From the NCBI GenBank assembly GCA_022797115.1, contig JAAWKB010000012.1, forward strand, positions 1 through 38,092: a DNA stretch of 38,092 bases, written 5' to 3'. This stretch comes from Oscillospiraceae bacterium. Lineage in GTDB: Bacteria > Bacillota > Clostridia > Oscillospirales > Oscillospiraceae. This document shows, piece by piece, positions 1 through 8,912 of the stretch. The notes under the pieces are model-generated. The model saw only the letters and a list, made by a program, of their open reading frames with translations. It did not search any database and was not told where the DNA came from. The stretch's first letter is position 1. Each line of letters begins with the position of its first letter. The position numbers were made by a program, and so were the translations under genes.

Positions 1-20
1 CCCGTCATAAAACAAGGGGT

Positions 21-73
21 CTGGACCATGGGTCCAGCGACTTTTTGCTACTTTTTCCTCGCGGAAAAAGTAG
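21..73. repeat. Two inverted repeats downstream of uvrB
   Basis: Two perfect hairpins lie side by side. The first pairs CTGGACC (21-27) with GGTCCAG (31-37) around an ATG loop. The second pairs CTACTTTTTCC (48-58) with GGAAAAAGTAG (63-73), an 11-bp stem with a TCGC loop. They sit beyond the uvrB stop codon and could end uvrB transcription, but neither is followed by a clean T-run on either strand. The unusual composition suggests a dispersed intergenic repeat, which is an inference. Confidence 0.5.
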
Positions 74-109
74 GCCCGCCCCGGCAGAGGCAAAAGAAAA
101 CAGAAGAAA

Positions 110-2074
110 TTAAAGCTCCTTCCGCAGCTCGATCAACCGGTCCCGCAGTACGGCGGCGTACTCGAACTCCATCATCTTTGCCGCCTCCTTCATCTGTTTC
201 TCCGTGCGGAGGATCTCCTCCTCCAGCTCCTTCTTGGTCATCTTCTTCCCGGACTTCTTCTGGGCATCCTTCTCCGTCTGGGCAATCTCCAGGATCTCCC
301 GCACAGATTTGATGACCGTCTTGGGCACAATCCCATGCTCCTTATTATAGGCATCCTGAATGGCGCGGCGGCGCTCGGTCTCATCCATGGCCGAGCGCAT
401 ACTTTTTGTCACCGTGTCCGCATAGAGGATGACCACACCCTCGGCGTTGCGGGCCGCACGCCCGATGGTCTGGATCAGGCTGGTTTCGCTGCGCAGGAAC
501 CCCTCCTTGTCCGCGTCCAGGATAGCCACAAGGCTGACCTCCGGCATGTCCAGGCCCTCACGCAGCAGGTTAATGCCCACCAGCACGTCGAATTCCCCCA
601 GCCGCAGGTCCCGGATCAGCTCCATCCGCTCGATGGTCTCCACATCGTGGTGCATATAGCGGACCTTGATGCCAGCCTTGGTCAGGTATTGGGTCAGATC
701 CTCCGCCATTTTCTTCGTCAAGGTCGTTACGAGAACCCGCTCATTCCGGGCGCTGCGGGCGTTGATCTCACCAATCAAATCGTCAATCTGCCCCGTGACG
801 GGCCGCACCTCCACCCGCGGGTCCAGCAGGCCCGTGGGCCGGATGACCTGCTCCACAACCTGGTCCGCCTGGCTCCGCTCATACTCCGCCGGGGTGGCGG
901 AGACAAAGACCGCCTGGTGGAACCGGGTCTGGAATTCGTCGAATTTCAGCGGCCGGTTGTCATAGGCGCAGGGCAGGCGGAACCCATACTCAATCAGGCT
1001 CTCCTTCCGGGCCCGGTCGCCGTTGAACATGGCCCGGACCTGGGGCAGGGTCACATGGCTCTCATCCACAAAAAGGACAAAGTCGTCCGGGAAATAGTCG
1101 ATCAGCGTCAGGGGCGGGGAGCCAATCGGACGGCCCGAGATGACCCGGCTGTAGTTCTCGATGCCGTTGCAGTAGCCCAGCTCCCGCATCATCTCCAGGT
1201 CGTAGGCGGTGCGCTGGCGGATCCGCTGGGCCTCTACCAGCTTGTTGTTCTCCACAAACCAACGCTCCCGCTCGTCCAGCTCCTTTTCAATCTCCCCAAT
1301 GGCCCGCTCCATCTTTTCCTTGCTCACCACGTAGTGGCTGGCGGGCCAGACGGGGATATTGGACAGGCGGCGCGTGATGGTGCCGGTGACAGGGTTGATT
1401 TCGCTCACCCGGTCGATCTCATCGCCAAAAAACTCCACCCGGATGGCGGAATCCCGCCAGTAGGCGGGCCATAGCTCCACCGTGTCCCCCCGGACGCGGA
1501 ACATGTTCCGCTCAAAGGCGATGTCGTTGCGCTCATAGCGGATATCCACCAGCCGCCGCAGCAGCTCGTCCCGCTCCATGGTCGCGCCCACCCGCAGGGA
1601 GATCATCATCTTTTCAAAGTCGTCCGGCTCGCCCAGGCCGTAGATGCAGCTGACGGAGGACACCACAATCACATCCCGCCGCTCCAGCAGGGAGGCGGTT
1701 GCGCTCAGCCGCAGGCGGTCGATCTCCTCATTGATGGAGGCGTCTTTTTCTATAAAGGTATCTGTGTGGGCAATATAGGCCTCCGGCTGGTAATAGTCAT
1801 AATAGGAGACAAAGTATTCCACCGCGTTATTGGGGAAAAACTCCTTGAATTCCTCGCACAGCTGGGCGGCCAGGATCTTATTATGGGCCAGCACCAGCGT
1901 GGGCCGCTGCACAGCCTCGATCACCTTTGCCATGGTATAGGTCTTGCCGGAGCCGGTGACGCCCAGCAGGACCTGCTCCCGCAGGCCGTCCTCGATCCCC
2001 TGGGCCAGCTTGGCGATGGCCTGGGGCTGGTCCCCGGAGGGGGTGTATTCGGAAACTACCTGAAATGCCGGCAT
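110..2074 (-). CDS. uvrB: Excinuclease ABC subunit UvrB
   Basis: UvrB is the damage-verifying helicase-like subunit of nucleotide excision repair. It is loaded by UvrA and recruits the nuclease UvrC. The 654 residues match the family length. The P-loop GVTGSGKT is at residues 38-45. The Tyr-rich beta-hairpin segment that clamps DNA ([12 protein letters not shown]) follows near residue 90, then the helicase motifs. The C-terminal 40 residues form the UVR domain that contacts UvrC ([19 protein letters not shown]). The start at 2074 is chosen because AGGAGG lies about 5 nt upstream; an in-frame ATG ten codons earlier lacks a good site. It follows radC by 33 nt on the same strand, so the two are probably co-transcribed. 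The identification is secure. Confidence 0.97.
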   Translation of the reverse strand: MPAFQVVSEYTPSGDQPQAIAKLAQGIEDGLREQVLLGVTGSGKTYTMAKVIEAVQRPTLVLAHNKILAAQLCEEFKEFFPNNAVEYFVSYYDYYQPEAYIAHTDTFIEKDASINEEIDRLRLSATASLLERRDVIVVSSVSCIYGLGEPDDFEKMMISLRVGATMERDELLRRLVDIRYERNDIAFERNMFRVRGDTVELWPAYWRDSAIRVEFFGDEIDRVSEINPVTGTITRRLSNIPVWPASHYVVSKEKMERAIGEIEKELDERERWFVENNKLVEAQRIRQRTAYDLEMMRELGYCNGIENYSRVISGRPIGSPPLTLIDYFPDDFVLFVDESHVTLPQVRAMFNGDRARKESLIEYGFRLPCAYDNRPLKFDEFQTRFHQAVFVSATPAEYERSQADQVVEQVIRPTGLLDPRVEVRPVTGQIDDLIGEINARSARNERVLVTTLTKKMAEDLTQYLTKAGIKVRYMHHDVETIERMELIRDLRLGEFDVLVGINLLREGLDMPEVSLVAILDADKEGFLRSETSLIQTIGRAARNAEGVVILYADTVTKSMRSAMDETERRRAIQDAYNKEHGIVPKTVIKSVREILEIAQTEKDAQKKSGKKMTKKELEEEILRTEKQMKEAAKMMEFEYAAVLRDRLIELRKEL

Positions 2075-2107
2075 AGCTGCCTCCTTTCTGCCGCAGGGCG
2101 GCACGGT

Positions 2108-2782
2108 TTATCGGATCATGCGGGATTCCCGCATGGAGATATAATCGTTGTCTGCCACGATGATATGGTCCGCCAGGCGCACGCCGATTTCCTCCAGCGT
2201 GTCCACAATCCGGCAGGTGGCAGCCTCGTCGTCCGGGGAGGGGAACGCCACGCCGCTGGGATGGTTGTGGGCCATGACCACCATGGTTGCCTTGGAATGC
2301 AGGGCGTTTTTCACAATCTTCCGCAGGTCCAGCGGCACGTTCCCCACGGCGCCCTCGCTGATTTTATAGAGGTTGAGCTTGCGCCCCTTGGCGTCCAGGC
2401 AGAGCTGGTAGAGCACCTCCTTGGACTCCGACGCCAGCAGCTTCACAAAGAAGTCCCCGACCCGTGCCCGGGTATCAAGCACCACCTCGCCGCTGGCGGC
2501 GGAGGTGAGGGCCTTGCGGTAGAGCGCGGAGACCAGGGCAATGAGCGTCGAGGCGCTGGGGCCGACCTCCGGCACGCTCTCCAGCTCCTCCGGCGACGCG
2601 GCCAGAACAGCCTGGAGGCTGCCGAACTGGTCAATCAGCGCGTGGGCGATGGGGTTGGTATCCTTGCGGGGGATCGCGTAGAAAAGAAGGACCTCCAGCA
2701 ATTCATGGTCAGCGAATGCGTCCTCGCCGCAGCGGCGGAACAGCGCCCGCCGTCTCTCCCGATGCCCGTCATGTACACCCAT
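2108..2782 (-). CDS. radC: RadC/YsxA-family JAB-domain protein (UPF0758)
   Basis: This is a 224-residue RadC-family protein. An N-terminal helix-hairpin-helix-like region (about 60-90, with LESVPEVGPSAS) precedes an MPN/JAB domain. The full metal-binding JAMM signature is present: His172 and His174 in HNHPSG, with Ser182 and Asp185 downstream. The cellular role of the family is unsettled. The old DNA-repair assignment is doubtful, and the metal site suggests a hydrolase. The start at 2782 has GGGAGG a few bases upstream; the reading frame stays open 22 codons further but those starts lack a ribosome site. It is the first gene of the radC-uvrB pair and is transcribed divergently from the flagellar genes. 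Confidence 0.93.
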   Translation of the reverse strand: MGVHDGHRERRRALFRRCGEDAFADHELLEVLLFYAIPRKDTNPIAHALIDQFGSLQAVLAASPEELESVPEVGPSASTLIALVSALYRKALTSAASGEVVLDTRARVGDFFVKLLASESKEVLYQLCLDAKGRKLNLYKISEGAVGNVPLDLRKIVKNALHSKATMVVMAHNHPSGVAFPSPDDEAATCRIVDTLEEIGVRLADHIIVADNDYISMRESRMIR

Positions 2783-2838
2783 GGTTTCCTCCCGCACCTT
2801 ATATATTCCGCCCCTGCCGGGCGTCCGCTTATTCCGGT

Positions 2839-2867
2839 ATTGTACCACACAAACATCTGTTTCACAA
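2839..2867 (-). promoter_or_regulatory. Sigma-A promoter for radC-uvrB
   Basis: On the minus strand TTGTGA (2867-2862) and TACAAT (2844-2839) are separated by exactly 17 bp, about 57 bp upstream of the radC start codon. This is a good vegetative promoter. Its spacer contains the LexA-like palindrome described separately. Confidence 0.65.
2851..2862. promoter_or_regulatory. Possible LexA (SOS) operator
   Basis: AAACATCTGTTT has the AAAC-N4-GTTT symmetry and differs from the Firmicutes LexA box GAAC-N4-GTTC only by a symmetric outer base-pair change. It lies between the -35 and -10 of the radC-uvrB promoter, where a repressor would block transcription. UvrB is a classic SOS gene in Firmicutes. 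The match is imperfect, so this remains a suggestion. Confidence 0.35.
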
Positions 2868-2963
2868 GTGGTTTTTTACAAAACACGGGAAGAAACTTTC
2901 TGTTTCGCCGGCGGGGGAAACCGGGGGCGTTGGGAAATTTGTAAAAAAGTTTCAGCGCGTTCA

Positions 2964-2990
2964 TTATTTTTTTGGTTTGGAGACCGATAA
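2964..2990 (+). promoter_or_regulatory. Sigma-28-like promoter upstream of flgM
   Basis: ACCGATAA (2983-2990) matches 7 of 8 bases of the sigma-28 -10 element GCCGATAA. At the standard 11-bp spacing upstream, TTATTTTT (2964-2971) matches 5 of 8 bases of TAAAGTTT. Late flagellar genes such as flgM-flgN-flgK-flgL are typical FliA/SigD targets. The rest of the roughly 300-bp gap between radC and flgM shows no gene. Confidence 0.5.
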
Positions 2991-3078
2991 AACTAATACA
3001 TAGTGCAATGACGTCGCTGCGAATGCCGTAATGACCGCCGGTCCGCCGCGGCCGGAGCGATCAATGGAGGTCCATGAC

Positions 3079-3384
3079 ATGCTTATTAAAGGAACAGAGG
3101 GCTATGTGCCCATTCAAAAGAAGGCCGCGCGCCCTGTCGGACGCGCCCAGTCCGGGCGCGTCCAGGCACAGGAGGGCTGCTACGACCACTGCACCTTCTC
3201 CGCGCGGGCGGAGCAGGCGGACCGCAGTTTCCGCGACGTAGTTTCCAGCCTCTCCTACCAGGTGCGCACCCACAACACTACTGGGAAAATCCAGGAGCTG
3301 CGCCGCGCCGTCAGCTCCGGTGAATACGACGCCTCCGCCCGGGAGACCGCCGCGAGGATGCTGCTGATGGAGGAGGGCGAATGA
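3079..3384 (+). CDS. flgM: Anti-sigma-28 factor FlgM
   Basis: FlgM binds and inhibits the flagellar sigma factor FliA/SigD until the hook-basal body is complete. The family signature is in the C-terminal half, with KIQELRRAVSSGEY followed by a helix ending in ARETAARMLLMEE (about residues 68-98). This is the sigma-binding region. The N-terminal half is basic and probably disordered, as usual. At 101 residues it fits the family. The start at 3079 follows GGAGG by 8 nt; an ATG at 3074 is out of frame. It overlaps flgN by an ATGA. Its expected partner, FliA, is encoded at 31726-32547 in this same window. Confidence 0.9.
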   Translation: MLIKGTEGYVPIQKKAARPVGRAQSGRVQAQEGCYDHCTFSARAEQADRSFRDVVSSLSYQVRTHNTTGKIQELRRAVSSGEYDASARETAARMLLMEEGE

Positions 3385-3842
3385 TCGACAACAAGCTTTG
3401 GATGGATTATCTCAAGCTCCTTGAGGGCCTGTCGAAAACCATTGGGCAGCTCACCGAGGTCGAACAGAAGAAGACCCTAGCGGTCAGCCAGGGGCGGCTT
3501 GACGAGGTGGAGGACTGCATGAAGCGGGAGCAGGCGCTGAGCCTGTCTCTGCGCGGCTGCGACCAGAAGCGGGAGACCATGCTCGCCCGCATGGGCCTGA
3601 AAAACATCCCCCTGCGCCAGCTCGAGCAGCACGCCCCCGAGGGCCTGGAGATGGAGACCAAGCGCGTGGCCAACGAGCTGCGCGGGAAATACTCCGTGTT
3701 CCAGTCCGCCTCCCAGGTGGCCCGCAACACCCTGGAATGCAACCTGCGGGCGATTGAACGCATCCAGGAGCGCCAGCAGCAGGGCGGGGCCCCCACGCCG
3801 CCGCCCCAGGAGGGCGCCAGCCAATATGACCTGCGGGCGTAA
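3381..3842 (+). CDS. flgN: Flagellar export chaperone FlgN
   Basis: FlgN is the cytoplasmic chaperone that delivers the hook-junction proteins FlgK and FlgL to the export gate. The 153 residues are almost all helical and charged, with the FlgN-type N-terminus (LWMDYLKLLEGLSKTIGQL) and long heptad-like helices. A Pro-Gln-rich tail closes the protein (from about residue 132). It begins inside the flgM stop codon (ATGA), so translation is coupled, and it lies directly before its predicted clients. Sequence conservation in this family is low, so position contributes strongly to the call. Confidence 0.85.
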   Translation: MIDNKLWMDYLKLLEGLSKTIGQLTEVEQKKTLAVSQGRLDEVEDCMKREQALSLSLRGCDQKRETMLARMGLKNIPLRQLEQHAPEGLEMETKRVANELRGKYSVFQSASQVARNTLECNLRAIERIQERQQQGGAPTPPPQEGASQYDLRA

Positions 3843-3891
3843 AGACGCGCGCGATGGAAGAACCTGTTTTGTATAGAAGGAGAATATTACC

Positions 3892-6552
3892 ATGGCCGTA
3901 ATGGGTACATTCAGCTCGTTTACCACAGCCCGCCTGGCGATCTATGCCTCCCAGGCGTCCCTGAACGTGACCGGGCATAACATCGCAAACATCAACACCA
4001 CAGGCTACACCCGCCAGCGCATGGATCTGGTGAGCCTTGGCGCGACCGGCTGGTCCGAGTATTCCAACAGCTATCAGGCGAAAATCGGCTACGGCGTGCT
4101 CAGCGAGCGGGTCACACAGCTGCGCGACCCCTTCCTGGACATCCGCTACCGGGATGAGCAGGCCAACCTGGGCGCGGCCGAGGCCACGCTGGACGGCTTG
4201 AACCAATTGAGAAATATCCTTGACGAGGTGGGCAAGGGCGAAGACGGCTTCGGCGTCATTGAGGCGCAGCTGAATGAGTTCTTTGACCGCCTTGAGGGCT
4301 TGAAGCAGCGCGTAGGTACCGACGAGTACGACAACCTGGTGCGCTCCGCAGGCAAGACCCTGGCCGCCTATTTAAACGATTCGGCCAAGCAGATCGAAAC
4401 CATCCGCAACAACCAGATTGCCAAGCTGAACGAATCGGTTGAAAAGGTCAACGGCCTGCTCAACGAGATCCGCGACCTCAACGAGCAGATCCGGGCCCAG
4501 AGCATCTGCGGCGACAGCGCGCTGGAGCTGCGGGACGCCCGCAACGTCGCGATTGATAAGCTCTCATCCTACCTGCCCATCGACGTCACCTACTCCATGG
4601 AGAAGATTGACCAGAATACGGAGGTTGAGAAGCTGTCCATCTCCCTGAAGGACACCGGCAAGCCCCCGATCTCCCTGGTGGACGGCATCTATGCCACCCA
4701 GCTGATTACAAACGAGAAGGTCGCCCGCCCCAACCCGGCCTATGACCCCACCTTGTCCAGCAGCTGCCAGTATATCGGCAGAGACGGCAAGCCCACGGAT
4801 ATCCCGCGGGAGGCCATGGTGGTCAAAAATGACAACGTGGTAGAGAACAACGGAGCGGGAGCGAATAAAACCTATAACGCGGATAACCCGACGCTGGGCG
4901 GGCCATATATCATGCAGCCGCAGCCCGATTCTGTGGATATCATAACAAGGGATGCCAATGGTGAGATTACCGGGACCCAAACCCTTGATCTGACAGATCC
5001 CGCCAATGCCAATGTGGTTGTATACACAGATAACCCGGCGAAAGCGAAGGTTCCGCAGACGTTTGACCCGGCCAACCCGACAGCAGGCGGGCCGTATATT
5101 TTGCAGCCGCAGCCCACCGGCAACTATACGCTGCCGGATGGTACCACAATAACGCTGCCGGCTAACGATGCGAACGGCAATCCGATTGTTGTCTATACGG
5201 ACGATCAAAATCAGGCGCTCAAGCTCAATCCTGAGTATGAACCCAATAACCCCGCCAGCCACAAGTATATGCTGTCGGAAATTGATCCGGTATCAGGCAA
5301 AAACAAAACCACGGATGATATCACGCTGCTTGACCCGGATAAGGACTATATTGACAACTTCAACAGCGACAACCCCGAGGACAACCGCTACCTGTTCCAG
5401 CTGGATTCGCTCAAGGACCGGAAGGGCCGGTTTATGCGGGATAAGTACGGCCAGGAGATCAAGGAGACCACCGACCTGACCGACACCACCCTTGTGGGCG
5501 GCTCCCTCCAGGCGATGCGGGAATTCCTGACCGAGGAGGGCGAGTTCTCCAGCGCCTATGATATTGGCATGGACCCTGACGCCACCACCAAGCGCGGCCT
5601 GCCCTACTACCAGCATGTGCTGGACAGCTGGGCGGTGGAGTTCGCCAGGGCGTTCAACGAGGCCAACCAGCTCGCCCCCGATGTAGTGTATCAGACGGAC
5701 GACACAGTTACAACGAAGGTACAGGTTGGGGAGGAGCCAGACCCGGCAAATCCAGGCAACATGGTGCCCAAATACGAGCAGATTGCCTATCACCCGGTAA
5801 AGGGGAAGGAAGGCGGTCTCGTTCAATATAAGGCGATAACGATTGACAATAACGGGGTGGAGATCACCGTTATGAAAGAGGTCAACACCCACAAGGATGT
5901 GCTGGACGCGGACGGGAATCCGACGGGAAAGACCGTCTCTAAAGAGCTTTCCGACTACTCCGTAGCGGAGCTGGACGCCCTGCGGCAGAACGGCCTGCTC
6001 AAGCCGGAATATGAATTCTACGACGGCGGCGTGCTCTTCAGCAACCGCAGCGACGGGAACGATCCCACGGGGATTACGGCAAAGAACATCACCATCTCCA
6101 GCGGCTGGGAGACCGGCGCAATCCGCGTGCTCAACACCCGGAAGCCCGACGGCCTGAACGAGGATGGTACGGCCGACACCCACAACACCCGTCAGGACAA
6201 CATCCTGCACATGATTGCCATGATGGACCAGAAGCGGCCGTTCAACCCGGAGCTCTCCGTGGACGACGCGCAGTCCCAGGGAAGCGCGTTCTTCAAGGGC
6301 AGTTTCCAGGAGTACTATACCGCTGTCTCCGCTACCCTGGCGATGGATACCAACATCACCAACGCCCGGAATGTCAATTACAGCGTGACATCCCTGGATC
6401 TGGATAACCAGCGTTCCAGCGTGTCCGGCGTGGACTTGAACGAGGAAGCCACCAGCATGATGCAGTTCCAGAAGTCCTATTCCGCCGCCTGCCGCCTGCT
6501 GACCACGATGGATTCCATGCTGGATAAGCTGATCAACGGCACCGCAATCTGA
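3892..6552 (+). CDS. flgK: Flagellar hook-associated protein 1 FlgK, oversized
   Basis: FlgK forms the first junction layer between hook and filament. The N-terminus carries the rod/hook family signature (ASLNVTGHNIANINTTGYTRQ, about 20-40), and the C-terminus the conserved helix (GVDLNEEATSMMQFQKSYSAACRLL). At 886 residues it is about 250-300 longer than most FlgK proteins. The excess lies in the exposed middle. Residues about 280-503 hold five copies of a short motif of the type aromatic-x2-[DAN]-N-P-...-Y-[ILM], two of them within a near-tandem module of about 63 residues. Residues about 600-690 hold a second insert. The inserts are more AT-rich in codon use than the flanks. GGAG (3880-3883) precedes the ATG by 8 nt. 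It is followed by its partner flgL. Confidence 0.95.
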   Translation: MAVMGTFSSFTTARLAIYASQASLNVTGHNIANINTTGYTRQRMDLVSLGATGWSEYSNSYQAKIGYGVLSERVTQLRDPFLDIRYRDEQANLGAAEATLDGLNQLRNILDEVGKGEDGFGVIEAQLNEFFDRLEGLKQRVGTDEYDNLVRSAGKTLAAYLNDSAKQIETIRNNQIAKLNESVEKVNGLLNEIRDLNEQIRAQSICGDSALELRDARNVAIDKLSSYLPIDVTYSMEKIDQNTEVEKLSISLKDTGKPPISLVDGIYATQLITNEKVARPNPAYDPTLSSSCQYIGRDGKPTDIPREAMVVKNDNVVENNGAGANKTYNADNPTLGGPYIMQPQPDSVDIITRDANGEITGTQTLDLTDPANANVVVYTDNPAKAKVPQTFDPANPTAGGPYILQPQPTGNYTLPDGTTITLPANDANGNPIVVYTDDQNQALKLNPEYEPNNPASHKYMLSEIDPVSGKNKTTDDITLLDPDKDYIDNFNSDNPEDNRYLFQLDSLKDRKGRFMRDKYGQEIKETTDLTDTTLVGGSLQAMREFLTEEGEFSSAYDIGMDPDATTKRGLPYYQHVLDSWAVEFARAFNEANQLAPDVVYQTDDTVTTKVQVGEEPDPANPGNMVPKYEQIAYHPVKGKEGGLVQYKAITIDNNGVEITVMKEVNTHKDVLDADGNPTGKTVSKELSDYSVAELDALRQNGLLKPEYEFYDGGVLFSNRSDGNDPTGITAKNITISSGWETGAIRVLNTRKPDGLNEDGTADTHNTRQDNILHMIAMMDQKRPFNPELSVDDAQSQGSAFFKGSFQEYYTAVSATLAMDTNITNARNVNYSVTSLDLDNQRSSVSGVDLNEEATSMMQFQKSYSAACRLLTTMDSMLDKLINGTAI

Positions 6553-6581
6553 GTATACTGTCAAGAAGGAGGCATTTTAAT

Positions 6582-7772
6582 ATGGGTATGCGCATCACGA
6601 CCAATATGATGATGAACAGCTACCGTTTCGACCTGATGAACGCCACCAATACCCTCGCTGGGTCCCGGGATAAGGTGATTACCCAGCGCAAGTTCAACAG
6701 CTACAGCGAGGACCCCACCACCGCCACCCACGCATGGCGCATCCGCCGGGCCTATGCCAAGAACGAGAGCTATAAGATCAACAACAGCGACACCGGCGCA
6801 CGCTTCAACATCGCCTGGGAGACGCTGGGCAGCATCAAGACGAACCTCTATGACGCCAACGCAAAGGCTTCTGCCGTGCGCGGCCTCACCGACTCGACCG
6901 CGTCCGCCCGCCAGCCCCTGGGAAAGGTGCTCAGCAACACCGCTGATTCCGTGATCCAGGCGATGAACAGCGCCAAGTACGGCGACCACTATGTCTTCTC
7001 CGGCGAAAACGCCTTGAATGTCCCCTTTACCTGGGAGAAAAAGGACGGTAAGGATGTCCTTCTCTACCGCGGCGTGGACGTGAACGCGAAGAAGGTGGAT
7101 ATGCCCGATATGGTCCAGAACCCCAGGCCGGATTGGGCCCCCCAGTCTGCGGATGATTACAGCCTCCCGGAGCCGGGGAAGATGCCCGCTACGTCAAACG
7201 ACCCGAAGGAGCAGGAGTGGATTGACTACTATAGCAGCGACTGGGCGAAGCTCCAGGCGCTGGCCCACGAGGAGACGAACGTGGACCTGGGCATGGGCCT
7301 GGAGGAGGACGGGACTACGGGCGAACTCATCGACGGCACGGCATTTAATATGGCCCTGCCGGGGATCGCAATGCTGGGCTACGGCGTGGATGAGGACGGC
7401 CTGCCCTACAACGGCGTGATGGCAATGAAGGCCCTGGGCGAGATTTTTGACCGCTGCGACCCGAAGACCGGGGAATATGCCAGCAAGGAAGACGAGGCCA
7501 ACGCCAATAAGCTGCTGGACCGGATCAGCGACGTGACCGATTATGTCAGCAACTCCTACAGCCAGGTGGACACCAAGAAGACCTTCCTGAATTCCAATGA
7601 GACCCGCCTGAAGAGCCAGGGCGACTATCTGATGGAGGAAATCCTGAACCTGGAGCAGATCGACATGGCGGACGCCATCACCTCCTTCTCCTGGGATTAC
7701 TACTGCTACAACGCCGCTTTGAAGATCGGCAACCAATTGCTCAGCCAGTCCTTGATCGACTACATGAATTAA
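6582..7772 (+). CDS. flgL: Flagellar hook-associated protein 3 FlgL
   Basis: FlgL is the second junction protein, on which the flagellin filament assembles. The 396-residue protein has the flagellin-like N-terminus (GMRITTNMMMNSYRFDLMNATNTL, split by family consensus positions), followed by the characteristic YGDHYVFSGENALNVPF at about 128-145. The flagellin-like C-terminal helix ends in SQSLIDYMN. The middle domain is longer than in minimal FlgL proteins (about 300 residues), which is common for exposed regions. It has a good AGGAGG ribosome site and lies 29 nt after flgK, so co-transcription is expected. FlgN is the likely chaperone. Confidence 0.94.
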   Translation: MGMRITTNMMMNSYRFDLMNATNTLAGSRDKVITQRKFNSYSEDPTTATHAWRIRRAYAKNESYKINNSDTGARFNIAWETLGSIKTNLYDANAKASAVRGLTDSTASARQPLGKVLSNTADSVIQAMNSAKYGDHYVFSGENALNVPFTWEKKDGKDVLLYRGVDVNAKKVDMPDMVQNPRPDWAPQSADDYSLPEPGKMPATSNDPKEQEWIDYYSSDWAKLQALAHEETNVDLGMGLEEDGTTGELIDGTAFNMALPGIAMLGYGVDEDGLPYNGVMAMKALGEIFDRCDPKTGEYASKEDEANANKLLDRISDVTDYVSNSYSQVDTKKTFLNSNETRLKSQGDYLMEEILNLEQIDMADAITSFSWDYYCYNAALKIGNQLLSQSLIDYMN

Positions 7773-7832
7773 ACGATGTAGTAACGGCATGGAAGCCGCT
7801 GAAGAAATAATAAAGAAGGGAGCGCGCACCAC

Positions 7833-8441
7833 ATGCAACCGTTAATTGAGATCACGACGGTCCCCATCCAAATTGAGATGAAGACCACCAGCGCAAAGCT
7901 GGAATACGCCCGCGGCACTGCGGAGATGGAAATCTCCCGGAATCAGGGCGGTTTAAGTATCAAGAGCAGGCCCATCCGCGTCAATATTGACACCTACGAG
8001 GCCAGTAACTCCGTTACGCCCACCTTGGCACGGAACCTGGAGCAGGGCGCCCAGAAGGGCCAGCAGGCGGCCTATCAGGCCACCGCTACCTATGCCCAGC
8101 AAGGTAAGCTGATGATGGAGACCAAGGTCGGCGAGGAGATGATCACCAAGTTCGCCGCAGATGCCATGATGAAGAATGTGAAGACAGGCGTTGGCCTGGA
8201 CTTCATACCCAAGGCCCCGCCTGAGATCACATGGGACGTGGGGGAGATGAACATCCGCTATGAGATGGATAAGCTGAATTTCGACTGGAAATTCAACCAG
8301 GGCGGTTTCGAGTTTACCCCCGGCGATATCGAGTTTACCGTCACCCAGCGGCCGGAAGTGGTCATCAAGTATCTGGGCGGCCCCATCTACGTACCCCCAT
8401 CCTCGGACCCCAACTATGAGCCGGTGGATGTGAAGGGCTGA
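7833..8441 (+). CDS. YviE-like protein (DUF6470 family)
   Basis: The 202-residue product resembles the YviE/DUF6470 family, found between flgL and fliW in Bacillus subtilis and many Clostridia. Recognisable elements are the opening PLIEITTVPIQIEMKTTSAKLEY, a block of alternating strands, and the late segment GGFEFTPGDIEFTVTQRPEV. No signal peptide or membrane segment is visible. The function is not known. The conserved position between the junction proteins and the FliW-CsrA regulators implies a motility role, but that is inference. The ribosome site AGAAGGGAG is somewhat far from the ATG. Confidence 0.8.
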   Translation: MQPLIEITTVPIQIEMKTTSAKLEYARGTAEMEISRNQGGLSIKSRPIRVNIDTYEASNSVTPTLARNLEQGAQKGQQAAYQATATYAQQGKLMMETKVGEEMITKFAADAMMKNVKTGVGLDFIPKAPPEITWDVGEMNIRYEMDKLNFDWKFNQGGFEFTPGDIEFTVTQRPEVVIKYLGGPIYVPPSSDPNYEPVDVKG

Positions 8442-8456
8442 TAAGGAGGAACGGCG

Positions 8457-8912
8457 TTGCTGCTGCAAACGAAGTATTTCGGACAACTCGACTGCCCGGC
8501 CGAGCAGGCGCTCCATTTCCCCAAGGGGCTGTTCGGCTTTGAGGAGGAAAAGGAATTCTATCTGCTCCCCTTTGAGGGGAGCGGCGGCAGCCTGCTCTGC
8601 TTCCAGAGCGCGGCGACGCCGCAGCTGGCCTTTGTGGCGATGAACCCGTTTCACCTCAAACCGGACTATACGCCGGTACTGGCGGGGGATGAGCTGCATA
8701 TGCTGGGTGTGGAGCGCAGCGAGGATTTGTGCTTTTACACCCTGTGCGTGGTGCGCAATCCGGTGGCGGACAGTACGGTGAACCTGCGCTGCCCGGTGGC
8801 GGTGAACGACCACACCCACCAGGCCCTCCAGGTGATCCTGGAGACGGAGGAGTATCAGATGCACCACCCGCTCTCGGAATTTGGCAACAGAGGGGGGGAG
8901 GCCCCATGCTGA
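8457..8912 (+). CDS. fliW: Flagellar assembly factor FliW
   Basis: FliW binds free flagellin and, when released, binds and antagonises CsrA, coupling flagellin translation to secretion. The 151-residue protein shows the family pattern: [20 protein letters not shown] near residue 21, then [20 protein letters not shown] near 45, and a C-terminal beta-rich half. The start is TTG at 8457, supported by AAGGAGGA six bases upstream; there is no nearby ATG. The gene overlaps csrA by 7 nt, the usual fliW-csrA arrangement. Confidence 0.93.
   Translation: MLLQTKYFGQLDCPAEQALHFPKGLFGFEEEKEFYLLPFEGSGGSLLCFQSAATPQLAFVAMNPFHLKPDYTPVLAGDELHMLGVERSEDLCFYTLCVVRNPVADSTVNLRCPVAVNDHTHQALQVILETEEYQMHHPLSEFGNRGGEAPC

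Noticed and set aside
335-1474. Long plus-strand open frame opposite uvrB
   Set aside because: It lies fully antisense to a secure uvrB, has no ribosome site or family features, and is rich in Gly/His/Leu as expected for a GC-rich shadow frame.
5293-6564. Long minus-strand frame across flgK
   Set aside because: It is a shadow of flgK codon bias; no start signal or recognisable domain.
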